Assembly: GCF_012275515.1 (NCBI RefSeq)
Contig: NZ_JAAZQL010000003.1
Coordinates: 502,833 to 566,832 of the forward strand
Length of the DNA stretch: 64,000 bases
Origin: Novosphingobium sp. SG707
GTDB taxonomy: Bacteria > Pseudomonadota > Alphaproteobacteria > Sphingomonadales > Sphingomonadaceae
Reading direction: 5' to 3'
The first letter of the stretch is position 1, and each line of letters opens with the position of its first letter. Below the pieces are notes generated by a model that saw nothing but the letters and a program-made list of their open reading frames with translations, did not search any database and was not told the origin of the DNA. Shown one piece after another: positions 57,289-64,000 of the stretch. A program made the position numbers and the translations under genes.

Positions 57289-58884
57289 ATGCGGTATGAT
57301 GGGGACGATGGAGTGGCTGGACCCTTTCCGACCGCCTTCATAAGGGTAATCTCTCACCCGTCTGTGCTCTTGTGCGCTGCCATGGTGCCGGTGCTGCTGT
57401 GGCCCTTTGCGCCGATCATGGATGCGCCCAATCATCTTGCCCGCATCTGGCTTGAGGCGCAAAGCCAACTGACGGGCGTGCAGGCCCAAGCCTATATCGT
57501 GGACTGGAGCAACACCTCTTCCAACTATATGGTCGATGTGTTGAGCAGCCGTTTCCTGTATGTCGGTTCGCTGCAAATGTTGCTGATCATCATGTTGGCG
57601 GTGATGATTGTAGGGCCCGCGATGGGCATTATGGCCATCGCGGGAAAGCTGCATGGCCGCATTTCCATTTTCAATTGCCTTGTCCTGACGGCCGTCTGGG
57701 GGCAGTCTATGGCGTCGGGCTTCATCAATTATCACATATCCATGGCGGTCGCGATCTGGCTGTTCTTTGCTTATTACGCGCTTTTGCGGGACAAAGGCGG
57801 CCTCATCCCGATGGTCTATCGGGCAGTGGCCATTCTGATCACCTACCTTTTCCACCCTTTCGGCATCATCCTGTATGCCGGTCTGGATTTCGCGCTGCTC
57901 TATGGTCCGAAATGGCGCCCCACCTTGCGCGCGAATATTACCTGTCTTCGGCAATTCTCGATTGCCTATCTATTGCCGGCTGCGGCGCTACTGATGTATT
58001 TTCTGCTTCATTTCCAAAGTAATCCGATCGGCAAAAGCTCGATCACATATGGTGACTTTATCTCTCATCTGGTGTCAATCGGATCACCGTTTTTCGCCTA
58101 TAACGAAATTCTGGAAATCCTGCTGAAGGTTCCCGTGGTGGTTGTCCTTGCTTATGTGGTGCTCAGGCGACAGGTGTTGGCCCATTTCGGTCTGCTGCTT
58201 GTGGCATTGGGGCTTGGTTTTGGCGCCTTGCTGATCCCCGATATGATCGGTGATGGCGCATGGCTGACCAGGCGTTTGCCTTTCATGGCCTTTCTCACGC
58301 TTTTTCTGGCGTTAAGCCCGCGTGGAGCGGAGAGACCGGTGGTGAAAGCTGTGTTAGCCCTGACGATTCTTGCCCATTGCGCATGGATCGGGTGGGTCTG
58401 GCATGTGCGGTCCGGGGATTATGAGGACCTTCAGGTGATTGCCAATAACCTTGCTGATAACAGCAAGGTTATTGTGGGCCGCAATCCAGGGCTGGCGCGT
58501 CGATGGTTCGAGCCGGGCAATTATGTGCATGGGCCGCATTATACGCGGCGCCATTTGCCTGCGCTTCTGGTTCCGCTGGCCCATGCCTATATTCCGACAC
58601 TTTTCTCCATCCGCGGGCAACAGCCGCTGCGCATCGCTCCGGCGTTTCAGCATCTCTCATCGCCCTCTTCCTCCATCCCGACCCTTGATGAGTTGCAGTC
58701 TCATCAGAATCAGGATCTGGCTGACCCCTATCTTGCCCATTGGGAATGCGATTTTGATTATCTGCTGGTCCTTGAACAGGATCGGCTGGGTCGAAAACGG
58801 GAGAATTTTGTCTCGGCGGATTTGGTCAAGGTAACAGCCTCGGAACGTCTCTATCGGTTAAAGCCCTGTCGTCCTGCGGGATGA
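57289..58884 (+). CDS. Polytopic membrane protein, possible GT-C glycosyltransferase
   Basis: A 531-residue protein with about 9-11 transmembrane helices and a soluble C-terminal end of about 130 residues. Near the start, after the first helix, lies MDAPNHLARIW: an Asp-containing extracellular loop at this place is typical of GT-C enzymes that use polyprenyl-linked sugars. No family is firmly assigned. The gene is lower in GC than the housekeeping part of the window and contains a perfect 13-base inverted repeat at 58444-58473. It is convergent with the PPP phosphatase gene. Confidence 0.65.
   Translation: MRYDGDDGVAGPFPTAFIRVISHPSVLLCAAMVPVLLWPFAPIMDAPNHLARIWLEAQSQLTGVQAQAYIVDWSNTSSNYMVDVLSSRFLYVGSLQMLLIIMLAVMIVGPAMGIMAIAGKLHGRISIFNCLVLTAVWGQSMASGFINYHISMAVAIWLFFAYYALLRDKGGLIPMVYRAVAILITYLFHPFGIILYAGLDFALLYGPKWRPTLRANITCLRQFSIAYLLPAAALLMYFLLHFQSNPIGKSSITYGDFISHLVSIGSPFFAYNEILEILLKVPVVVVLAYVVLRRQVLAHFGLLLVALGLGFGALLIPDMIGDGAWLTRRLPFMAFLTLFLALSPRGAERPVVKAVLALTILAHCAWIGWVWHVRSGDYEDLQVIANNLADNSKVIVGRNPGLARRWFEPGNYVHGPHYTRRHLPALLVPLAHAYIPTLFSIRGQQPLRIAPAFQHLSSPSSSIPTLDELQSHQNQDLADPYLAHWECDFDYLLVLEQDRLGRKRENFVSADLVKVTASERLYRLKPCRPAG
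58444..58473. repeat. Perfect intragenic hairpin
   Basis: Arms AATAACCTTGCTG (58444-58456) and CAGCAAGGTTATT (58461-58473) surround ATAA, inside the polytopic membrane protein gene. There is no following T run. The reading frame passes through it unchanged. Confidence 0.8.
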
Positions 58885-58896
58885 CGGGGCTTTGGA

Positions 58897-59655
58897 TTAC
58901 GCCGTCTGCGTCCGGCCGACCTGAAGCACTTCGCGTTTGTCGCCTTCGAGATAAAGCGCTGTCAACACGCCGTGCAGATAGGCGCCCGTATCAATCCCGA
59001 TCCGATTATGGCGCATGTCCACTTCGGGGCGGATCGTGTGACCATGGACCACCACCGCGCCAAGACTCGCTTCGGTTTCAAGAAAATCGTCGCGGATCCA
59101 AAGCAGATCATCACGCACCTGACGCTTGAGCGGAACGCCCGGGCGGATACCGGCATGGCAAAAGAAATAGTCGCCAGACTGGGCGCTCAGCGGCAGGCGG
59201 CGGACCCAGGAGACAAGGGCCGGAGACACCGCCCGGCGCAGATCGTCAAGGCATTGCTCCAGATCATCACCCGGCCCAGGCACGCGCAGGCCAAGGCTTT
59301 CCAGCATTTGCGCCCCGCCATAGCTGAGCCAGTTGCGCAGAACCTGAAGATCGCCGTCAATCGCCTTGATAAAGACCTCTTCGTGGTTGCCTTGCAGCAC
59401 GACGACGCCTTTGGCCCGGCGCTGAAGCTGAAACAGATATTCCAGAACTTTCAAACTGTCGGGGCCGCGGTCAATCAGGTCGCCCAGGAATATAATGTTT
59501 AACGACGCGCCCGGTTTCAGACCGGCGCTGTGTTCGCCGATACGGATCATGATCTGCTCGAGCAGATCAAAGCGGCCATGAATATCGCCGATCGCATAGA
59601 TCCTGTCACCGGCATCAGTGACAGGAAGCGACGGCTTTTTTTTGCCGAAAAACAT
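58897..59655 (-). CDS. PPP-family metallophosphoesterase
   Basis: The 252-residue enzyme has all the core motifs: GDIHG (23-27), GDLIDRGPDS (57-66), GNHEE and HGHTIRP, which together bind two metals. Bacterial members act as Ser/Thr phosphatases or ApaH-like nucleotide hydrolases; the sequence does not decide. It is convergent with the membrane protein gene (12 bases between stops) and divergent from the pssD unit. In exopolysaccharide loci such phosphatases may offset tyrosine or serine kinases, but none is seen here. Confidence 0.88.
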   Translation of the reverse strand: MFFGKKKPSLPVTDAGDRIYAIGDIHGRFDLLEQIMIRIGEHSAGLKPGASLNIIFLGDLIDRGPDSLKVLEYLFQLQRRAKGVVVLQGNHEEVFIKAIDGDLQVLRNWLSYGGAQMLESLGLRVPGPGDDLEQCLDDLRRAVSPALVSWVRRLPLSAQSGDYFFCHAGIRPGVPLKRQVRDDLLWIRDDFLETEASLGAVVVHGHTIRPEVDMRHNRIGIDTGAYLHGVLTALYLEGDKREVLQVGRTQTA

Positions 59656-59818
59656 CAGGTAAATGTCTCTTTAGCCAGAAAGGGGCCTTGTACGCAGGCC
59701 GGTCTTAACAAGGATGATTGCCAAACCGATATAGACAGAATACCGCGCTGCGACAAATCCATTTGCAACACCGAGCGCCTATCGACTAGGCTGCATTAAC
59801 GGGCCGAAGGTGAGGGCA

Positions 59819-59899
59819 ATGCAACAGCAGAACGAATATCAGTCCTGCGCGCTTTGCTGCAAGTTCCGGTTCGTCGGGAACTGGATGGAAGGCCGTTGA
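59819..59899 (+). CDS. Possible 26-residue ORF coupled to pssD
   Basis: An ORF of 26 codons starts at ATG 59819 after AAGGTGAGGG and ends TGA 59897-59899, overlapping the pssD ATG as TGATG. The peptide has a CxxCC cluster (Cys10, Cys13, Cys14) and a basic, aromatic end. It is too short to judge by codon use. It could be a leader for pssD translation or a real small protein. No homologue is known to me. Confidence 0.4.
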   Translation: MQQQNEYQSCALCCKFRFVGNWMEGR

Positions 59900-60375
59900 T
59901 GACTCTTATAGAGTTGCCTGTGCAAAAACGGCGAGTGGCATTGATTGCATCAGGAGGCGGTCACTGGATTGAACTGGTTCGCTTTGCGCGGGCGGTTTCC
60001 GATCATGATTGCCTGTTTATCAGCACGTCAACCGGCCTGCGCGCGCCTTTTGGCGAGAAGCCGGTTGTGCAGATTTCGGACGGATCGCGCGACACGATCG
60101 GATCCCTCGTCAAATCCGTCATGGGGCTTAACAGATGCCTGCGCGCCTTTCGGCCCGATGTTGTTATCTCGACAGGGGCTGCTCCGGGGGCCATTGCTCT
60201 TTTTCTGGGTAAAATGCTGGGCGCGACGACGATCTGGATTGAAAGCATCGCCAACAGTGAGGAACTTTCGCTGAGCGGGAGGCTGGCGCATGGCTGTGCG
60301 GATGTTATGATAACCCAATGGGAACATCTGGCCGATGAGCGGCGCCATATCCATTATCTGGGCCGCGTCCTGTGA
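59899..60375 (+). CDS. pssD: PssD-like (Alg14-type) glycosyltransferase subunit
   Basis: A 158-residue protein of the Alg14/PssD group with the N-terminal ASGGGHWIEL loop and a short membrane-associated helix. Together with the Alg13-like partner encoded next, it forms one GT28-type enzyme; in Rhizobium PssDE adds glucuronic acid as the second sugar on the lipid carrier. ATG 59899 has GGAAGG upstream and is overlapped by the small ORF's stop. Its stop overlaps the pssE GTG (GTGA). Confidence 0.87.
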   Translation: MTLIELPVQKRRVALIASGGGHWIELVRFARAVSDHDCLFISTSTGLRAPFGEKPVVQISDGSRDTIGSLVKSVMGLNRCLRAFRPDVVISTGAAPGAIALFLGKMLGATTIWIESIANSEELSLSGRLAHGCADVMITQWEHLADERRHIHYLGRVL

Positions 60376-60899
60376 TTCTGCTGTCGGTGGGCACCCAGTT
60401 GCCGTTTGATCGGCTGGTGAAAAGCGTCGATCAATGGGCGGCGGCCCATCCAGAGGTGGAGGTCATCGCCCAGATCGGTCCTTCGCGTTATGTGCCCAAG
60501 GCCATGGATGCATGCGATTTTTTTGATCCGGAACATTTTCGTGAATTGCAGGAGCGCTGCACGCTCATGGTTTCTCACGCCGGGGTCGGCTCTATTGTTA
60601 ACGCGCTGGAACTGGGCAAGCCCATCATTATTCTTGGGCGCGATCATTTGCGCAACGAACATCGCAATGGTCATCAGATTTCCACGGTTGAACAGTTCGG
60701 AAATTTGCCCGGCATATATGCAGCGCGCGATGAGCAGCATTTGATCGAATTGATGAACCGCCGGGATCTGATGGGGCCTGCCTCACGCCTGTCGGCCGAC
60801 GCACCGCCGGAATTTCTTGACCACATTCGCGAATGCGTGGCGAGTGCGCGTCCCATGCCGCTGTGGCGGTTGCTGTGGCGGGCGATTAGGGATCGATAA
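60372..60899 (+). CDS. pssE: PssE-like (Alg13-type) glycosyltransferase catalytic subunit
   Basis: A 175-residue C-terminal GT28 fold with the opening SVGTQLPFDRLV and the nucleotide-sugar segment SHAGVGSIVNALELGKPIIILGR followed by NEHRNGHQ. It binds the UDP-sugar, probably UDP-glucuronate, and works with the PssD-like partner at the membrane. The start is GTG 60372, within the TGA of pssD. No further gene follows in this operon; the next 700 bases are degraded. Confidence 0.88.
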   Translation: MILLSVGTQLPFDRLVKSVDQWAAAHPEVEVIAQIGPSRYVPKAMDACDFFDPEHFRELQERCTLMVSHAGVGSIVNALELGKPIIILGRDHLRNEHRNGHQISTVEQFGNLPGIYAARDEQHLIELMNRRDLMGPASRLSADAPPEFLDHIRECVASARPMPLWRLLWRAIRDR

Positions 60900-61273
60900 C
60901 CGGCTTTTGCACAACCGTCTTATTTCAAAGCTATGGTCATGTTTCAGATAACCATGGCGCATTGGATGGTCACGGTGGTCAGCTCAAAATCGCGGTAAGG
61001 CGCGTGTCCGATTTGGCCAGCGTGGGATAGACCTTCTAATGCAGGATGCCGACACCGGCCTTGATCCCGGCCACCTGTGCCCAACTGGGACAAGGCCCGC
61101 CACAGAGCGGCTTCTGTTCGCGACAGTTGTCGCTTTCTATGCAGTTGATAGTTGTGGCGGCGTAGGCCACGTTGAGCAGTTGAAGCAGCAATTTCAAACT
61201 GGCCAGATCGCGGCGTGCATGATTGTGACGCTGTCAAGGAATTGCCACCGGCCAGAACGAAAGATCCGGCGCT
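60900..61273. other. Gene-free stretch with degraded sequence
   Basis: No intact gene is seen in these 374 bases. On the minus strand one frame stays open for about 65 codons without a start or known motif, then meets stops; it may be a relic of a protein that once followed the IS3-type sequence. A better identity cannot be given from the sequence alone. Confidence 0.5.
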
Positions 61274-61567
61274 TCATCGGCCGGGGTTAATCCTGGCCGA
61301 TGAAGCAAATTCCGCGGGCGTCATGAACCCCAAGAATGTATGAGGGCGGCTCTCGTTGAAGTCCTTTCGCCACGCCCCGATCTTGCTCCTGGCGTTATCC
61401 AATGACAAGAACCAATGCGTGTTGAGGCACTCGTCGCGCAGGCGGCCGTTGAAGGGTTTTACGAAGGCGTTGGCCGCGGGCGTGCCGGGTCTACTGAAGT
61501 TCAGCGTCACCCGGTTGATGTAGGCCCAATGATCGAGCGTCGGGGAGATGAATTCGGGGCCATAGCT
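61274..61567 (-). pseudogene. IS3 family transposase, C-terminal remnant
   Basis: The frame encodes about 98 residues that match the end of IS3-type OrfB: YGPEFIS (from DNGPEF, with the Asp region lost), FNGRLRDECLNTHWFLSLDNA and the final RPHTFLGFMTPAEF. The integrase core upstream is missing and unrelated sequence replaces it at about 61567, so the element is broken and inactive. Terminal inverted repeats were not identified. It marks a past insertion next to the exopolysaccharide genes. Confidence 0.85.
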
Positions 61568-61930
61568 AATTGGAAAAAGGTCTGACCGAATATAAGTTGG
61601 GGCGGGCGCGGACACCGCGCCTGATCATGCGAAGGACCCAGACCAGGCTATCCAGATAATCATACGGAGAACAGGTTATGCCGCATTGAACCCCTTGACA
61701 CGGCCACCCCTCATATAAGCAGTTACTTGTGCACAGATACTCTAGCAGGGTGATAGGTTGGGGGCTTTATGAACACCTCAGGAGCTGCGTTAAAGTTTAT
61801 TGTAAATTCAGTTGCTTATCAGGTCTGCGACTTATGCTGCAGTGCAAAAGTTGACAGATCGTAGTAAGACCACTAAAGGAACATACGTAGCACTTGCTTT
61901 TTGTTCAGAATCGCTTCGGGAGTTGCACGC
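61568..61930. other. A/T-richer gene-free stretch before the second small exported protein
   Basis: No gene is supported in these 363 bases. By eye the composition is lower in GC than the window average. It presumably holds the promoter of the small protein gene at 61931, but no convincing promoter pair or regulator site was found. Confidence 0.5.
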
Positions 61931-62209
61931 ATGCTTAAGAAACTGGGTGTCACGGTGGCTATGATCGCCGCAATCGCAGCGACCTCTGCGGCTCAGGCGA
62001 AGGATCTGCGTCCTGCGGCCATCAACATGAAGCCCATTGTTGCGACGCCTGCGGCTGATGCGCCCGCGGCGGTGGGGCGTCGTGTTGCCAAACGTAGCAA
62101 TCTTTTTGGCCTTTCTGGCGGTATGACGGCTCTCGCCATCGGCGGCGCTGTGGCCACGGGGGCCCTGATCGCGGTGGCCGCAAGCTCGGGCAGTAGCAGC
62201 CCCAGCTGA
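61931..62209 (+). CDS. Small exported protein with hydrophobic C-terminal tail (second)
   Basis: A 92-residue protein with a signal peptide (about 1-23), a Pro/Ala/Val linker, a basic patch GRRVAKRSN and a hydrophobic Gly/Ala helix (about 58-84) before a Ser-rich end. The layout repeats that of the protein at 56956, though direct sequence likeness is weak. ATG 61931 is taken; the frame opens at 61901. A terminator follows at once. Role unknown; location suggests surface polysaccharide assembly. Confidence 0.7.
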   Translation: MLKKLGVTVAMIAAIAATSAAQAKDLRPAAINMKPIVATPAADAPAAVGRRVAKRSNLFGLSGGMTALAIGGAVATGALIAVAASSGSSSPS

Positions 62210-62233
62210 TTACGGTTGCGCAGCTTATTGCAT

Positions 62234-62265
62234 AAAAAAGCCGTTGGATTTCCAGCGGCTTTTTT
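62234..62265. terminator. Shared bidirectional terminator
   Basis: A run of A, GCCGTTGG, the loop ATTT, CCAGCGGC and a run of T form a stem (62234-62247 with 62252-62265) with one G-T pair. It ends the small protein gene and overlaps the stop of the convergent M48 gene. Confidence 0.85.
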
Positions 62266-63265
62266 ATGTTCTTCCGCCGTTTTCCGTTTGCTCGGTGATG
62301 GTGCTTTTCATAACGGTCTCGCGCTTTTGCAAAGCCGCTTTCGGCCCGCCTTTATGCGACGCATCATCCCGCGCAATTCTGCTCAGCAGGCCAATAGCGG
62401 CCTCGGGTGCATAGCCGGCCTGACGCATAGCTGTCAAAGCCACCAAATCCGCGCGTGATTCCTCGCTGATTCTACGTGAATCGATTGAGAGCAACCTGCC
62501 GCCATAACCTGCCGCACGCTGCACTCGTGCTTCGCGTAGCCAGATGTGGCCCATCTCATGGGCGATCACAAAGGCGATCTCGTCATCGCTGTGCAAAAAG
62601 GACAGCAGACGCGCGGTAAGGGCAACATTGCGCTCATCGCTCCAGGCCAGTCCCTTGCTGCTGCTATCGACCACCACGGCGCCAGTGCATCCTTGTTCCG
62701 CCGTCATAGCCACCTTAAGCCGATCCGACTCACGCCGGACGGTCAGGATTTGTGGCGCTGAAACCATCTTTGTCAGGATCCAGCTTTCCAGCCTGTCGGT
62801 TCTGGTCGCGCTGGCCCTGTCTCGCACCAGATCGACATAAAGGCTGGAAAGGGATGTTGTGCCGACCGCTTCGACAACATCGCCTGCTTTTAGCCCGGCA
62901 CGGTCGGCCGCACCGCCCGGCGCCACCCATGCAATGCCAAGGCCAAGGCCAAGCTTTTGCCGAGCTTCGACCAGCGCGCGCACATCTTTGTCATAGGCGC
63001 CAATATCATGCGTGATCCATCCGGTCAGCTGACCCAGCACCGGACAAAACCCGGCATTGCCGCGCTGAAGCCGGTATCCCACGTTCAACGCGCGCTGATA
63101 GCGCGGCGCGGCGGATAGACTGTCGGCCAAGACATGAGATTGGGCAGGAGCGATAACGATTAAAAAAGTAGCGGCAATGCTATGGCGTACAGCCGCCCAT
63201 AGCCGGCTGAAATTATCCTGCTCTTTACGCTTTGATCGCGCCAATTTGTTACGCAGCCCTTTCAT
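62264..63265 (-). CDS. M48 metalloprotease with internal PDZ domain
   Basis: A 333-residue protein with an N-terminal hydrophobic segment (about 28-48), a PDZ-like domain (about 100-180, with LGLGIAWVAPGGAADRAGLKAGD), then the M48 core with HEMGH (about 233-237) and the metal-ligand SEESRADLVAL. The order of PDZ before an M48 core is unusual in that BepA-type proteins carry TPRs instead. Two Cys lie in the early part. It is divergent from the polymerase gene, so it might process envelope or polysaccharide-export proteins. Confidence 0.82.
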   Translation of the reverse strand: MKGLRNKLARSKRKEQDNFSRLWAAVRHSIAATFLIVIAPAQSHVLADSLSAAPRYQRALNVGYRLQRGNAGFCPVLGQLTGWITHDIGAYDKDVRALVEARQKLGLGLGIAWVAPGGAADRAGLKAGDVVEAVGTTSLSSLYVDLVRDRASATRTDRLESWILTKMVSAPQILTVRRESDRLKVAMTAEQGCTGAVVVDSSSKGLAWSDERNVALTARLLSFLHSDDEIAFVIAHEMGHIWLREARVQRAAGYGGRLLSIDSRRISEESRADLVALTAMRQAGYAPEAAIGLLSRIARDDASHKGGPKAALQKRETVMKSTITEQTENGGRT

Positions 63266-63349
63266 CGGACGATGATCACCGTTTGCTCTTGGGCAGGCAA
63301 GCGACTATTCGTGGCTGTGATCTGTAAAATTACTGATAGGGCGGCGGGC

Positions 63350-64000
63350 ATGACATCCACTGAGGCTTCGGTTGGAACTCATCAGATCATTGGGCAACGC
63401 CTGATCGGAGGCTTTCTGATCATCGCGCTGGGAGTGGGTGGGGCAGGCACCGCTTATCCTCTGCTCGAAGCGTTGCTTCGTCTAGTGGCTTTGTCCGTGA
63501 TCTTGTGGGTCTGTGTGGGGCCGCTTTGCATCCTGTGGCGTGGCAGCGTGTCGGCGGTGCTTTGTCTGGTAGCGGCTGTGGTTTTGCTGGTTGTGGCGCA
63601 GATCATTCCCCTGCCGCCGTCCGTATGGCACCATTTGTCCTACCACGCGATTGCCGCCCAGGTGGATGCTGCGGCGGGCCTTGATGTCTGGCGCTCGCAT
63701 AGCCTGACGCCCGACGTGACTGGGGCTGCACTGCTGGCACTGTTGCCGCCGATGGCCGGTTGGCTGGCCTTTATGGCGATTACGGGCCGGGATCGGCGCA
63801 AGCTGTTGATGTTGGTCGGGTTGATGGCGGTGATGTCCGCCGGGCTGGGCCTGCTTCAGGCTGGAGAGCGTGATGTGGACGGGCTGTTTCCCTTCAAGAC
63901 CATGCATCGGGATTTCGGCATAGGCCTGTTCGTCAACCGCAACCATCAGGCCTGTTTCCTGCTGATGGTCATGCCGCTGATTCTGGCTTTGGCGCGTTTG
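63350..64000 (+). CDS. O-antigen ligase/polymerase family membrane protein, 5' part
   Basis: From ATG 63350 the frame stays open through the window end, giving 217 residues of a larger protein. It has several transmembrane helices and the FVNRNHQACFL signature that typifies the Wzy_C/O-antigen ligase superfamily. It would polymerise or ligate repeat units built by the upstream transferases. Because it runs off the edge its end and subtype are unknown. It is 84 bases from the start of the divergent M48-PDZ gene. Confidence 0.85.
   Translation, partial: MTSTEASVGTHQIIGQRLIGGFLIIALGVGGAGTAYPLLEALLRLVALSVILWVCVGPLCILWRGSVSAVLCLVAAVVLLVVAQIIPLPPSVWHHLSYHAIAAQVDAAAGLDVWRSHSLTPDVTGAALLALLPPMAGWLAFMAITGRDRRKLLMLVGLMAVMSAGLGLLQAGERDVDGLFPFKTMHRDFGIGLFVNRNHQACFLLMVMPLILALARL

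Noticed and set aside
60944..61237. Minus-strand ORF of 97 codons next to the IS3 remnant
   Set aside because: No family likeness, no ribosome site and a competing frame; treated as part of the degraded stretch.

Overview
The window looks like chromosomal DNA of a sphingomonad alphaproteobacterium, with Novosphingobium or a close relative the best guess. The reasons are high GC, dense operons with ATGA/GTGA overlaps, the CtrA inhibitor SciP, a fused ThiS-ThiG, the methylmalonyl-CoA pathway with a PccR/ScfR-type regulator, a DUF3576 gene beside leuS, and an exopolysaccharide locus with sphingan/rhizobial-type PssD/PssE. No tRNA, rRNA or CRISPR array was found.

Layout. 1-16.9 kb is housekeeping: an M3 peptidase end (cut by the window), a secreted M28 peptidase, rpmB, tadA, nadC with a secreted RNase T2, a LytS/LytTR-type two-component pair, a DsbA-like protein, a TPR-M48 protease, a PAS_5-like protein, a membrane di-iron hydroxylase, fabI, yihY, a DnaJ-type co-chaperone, pdxH and a CDF metal exporter. 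17-27 kb holds a lipoprotein serine hydrolase, mnmA, sciP with its upstream partner, and an RND pump operon ending in a DUF445 gene. 27-34.7 kb is a propionyl-CoA module: pccB, epimerase, mutase and pccA in one operon, with a divergent short-chain acyl-CoA regulator and TTTGCAAA repeats between them. 34.7-49.5 kb mixes a redox-type HxlR pair, a MASE1-PAS-GGDEF cyclase, sucC, a CysQ-like phosphatase, rplM-rpsI, cutA, ctaA, a MerC protein, thiSG, galU, murA, two glycine-zipper proteins, an RHH_4 protein and acetoacetyl-CoA reductase. 50.5-55.2 kb is the DUF3576-leuS-lptE-holA operon.

From 55.4 kb to the right edge lies the start of an exopolysaccharide locus: an initiating sugar-phosphate transferase, a small secreted protein, a large polytopic membrane protein, a PPP-type phosphatase, a possible 26-codon ORF coupled to pssD-pssE, an IS3 remnant, a second small secreted protein, a PDZ-M48 protease and the 5' part of an O-antigen-ligase-type polymerase that runs off the window. 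By eye, base composition is lower in GC from about 56.9 to 62 kb than elsewhere.

Four intergenic copies of a modular, hairpin-rich repeat of roughly 220-260 bp occur at 2.7, 5.6, 16.9 and 48.2 kb. A separate pair of back-to-back perfect hairpins lies at 8.6 kb. The observations most worth following are this repeat family, the internal ThiG start inside the ThiS-ThiG fusion, the small ORF before pssD, and the two small signal-peptide/hydrophobic-tail proteins of the exopolysaccharide locus.
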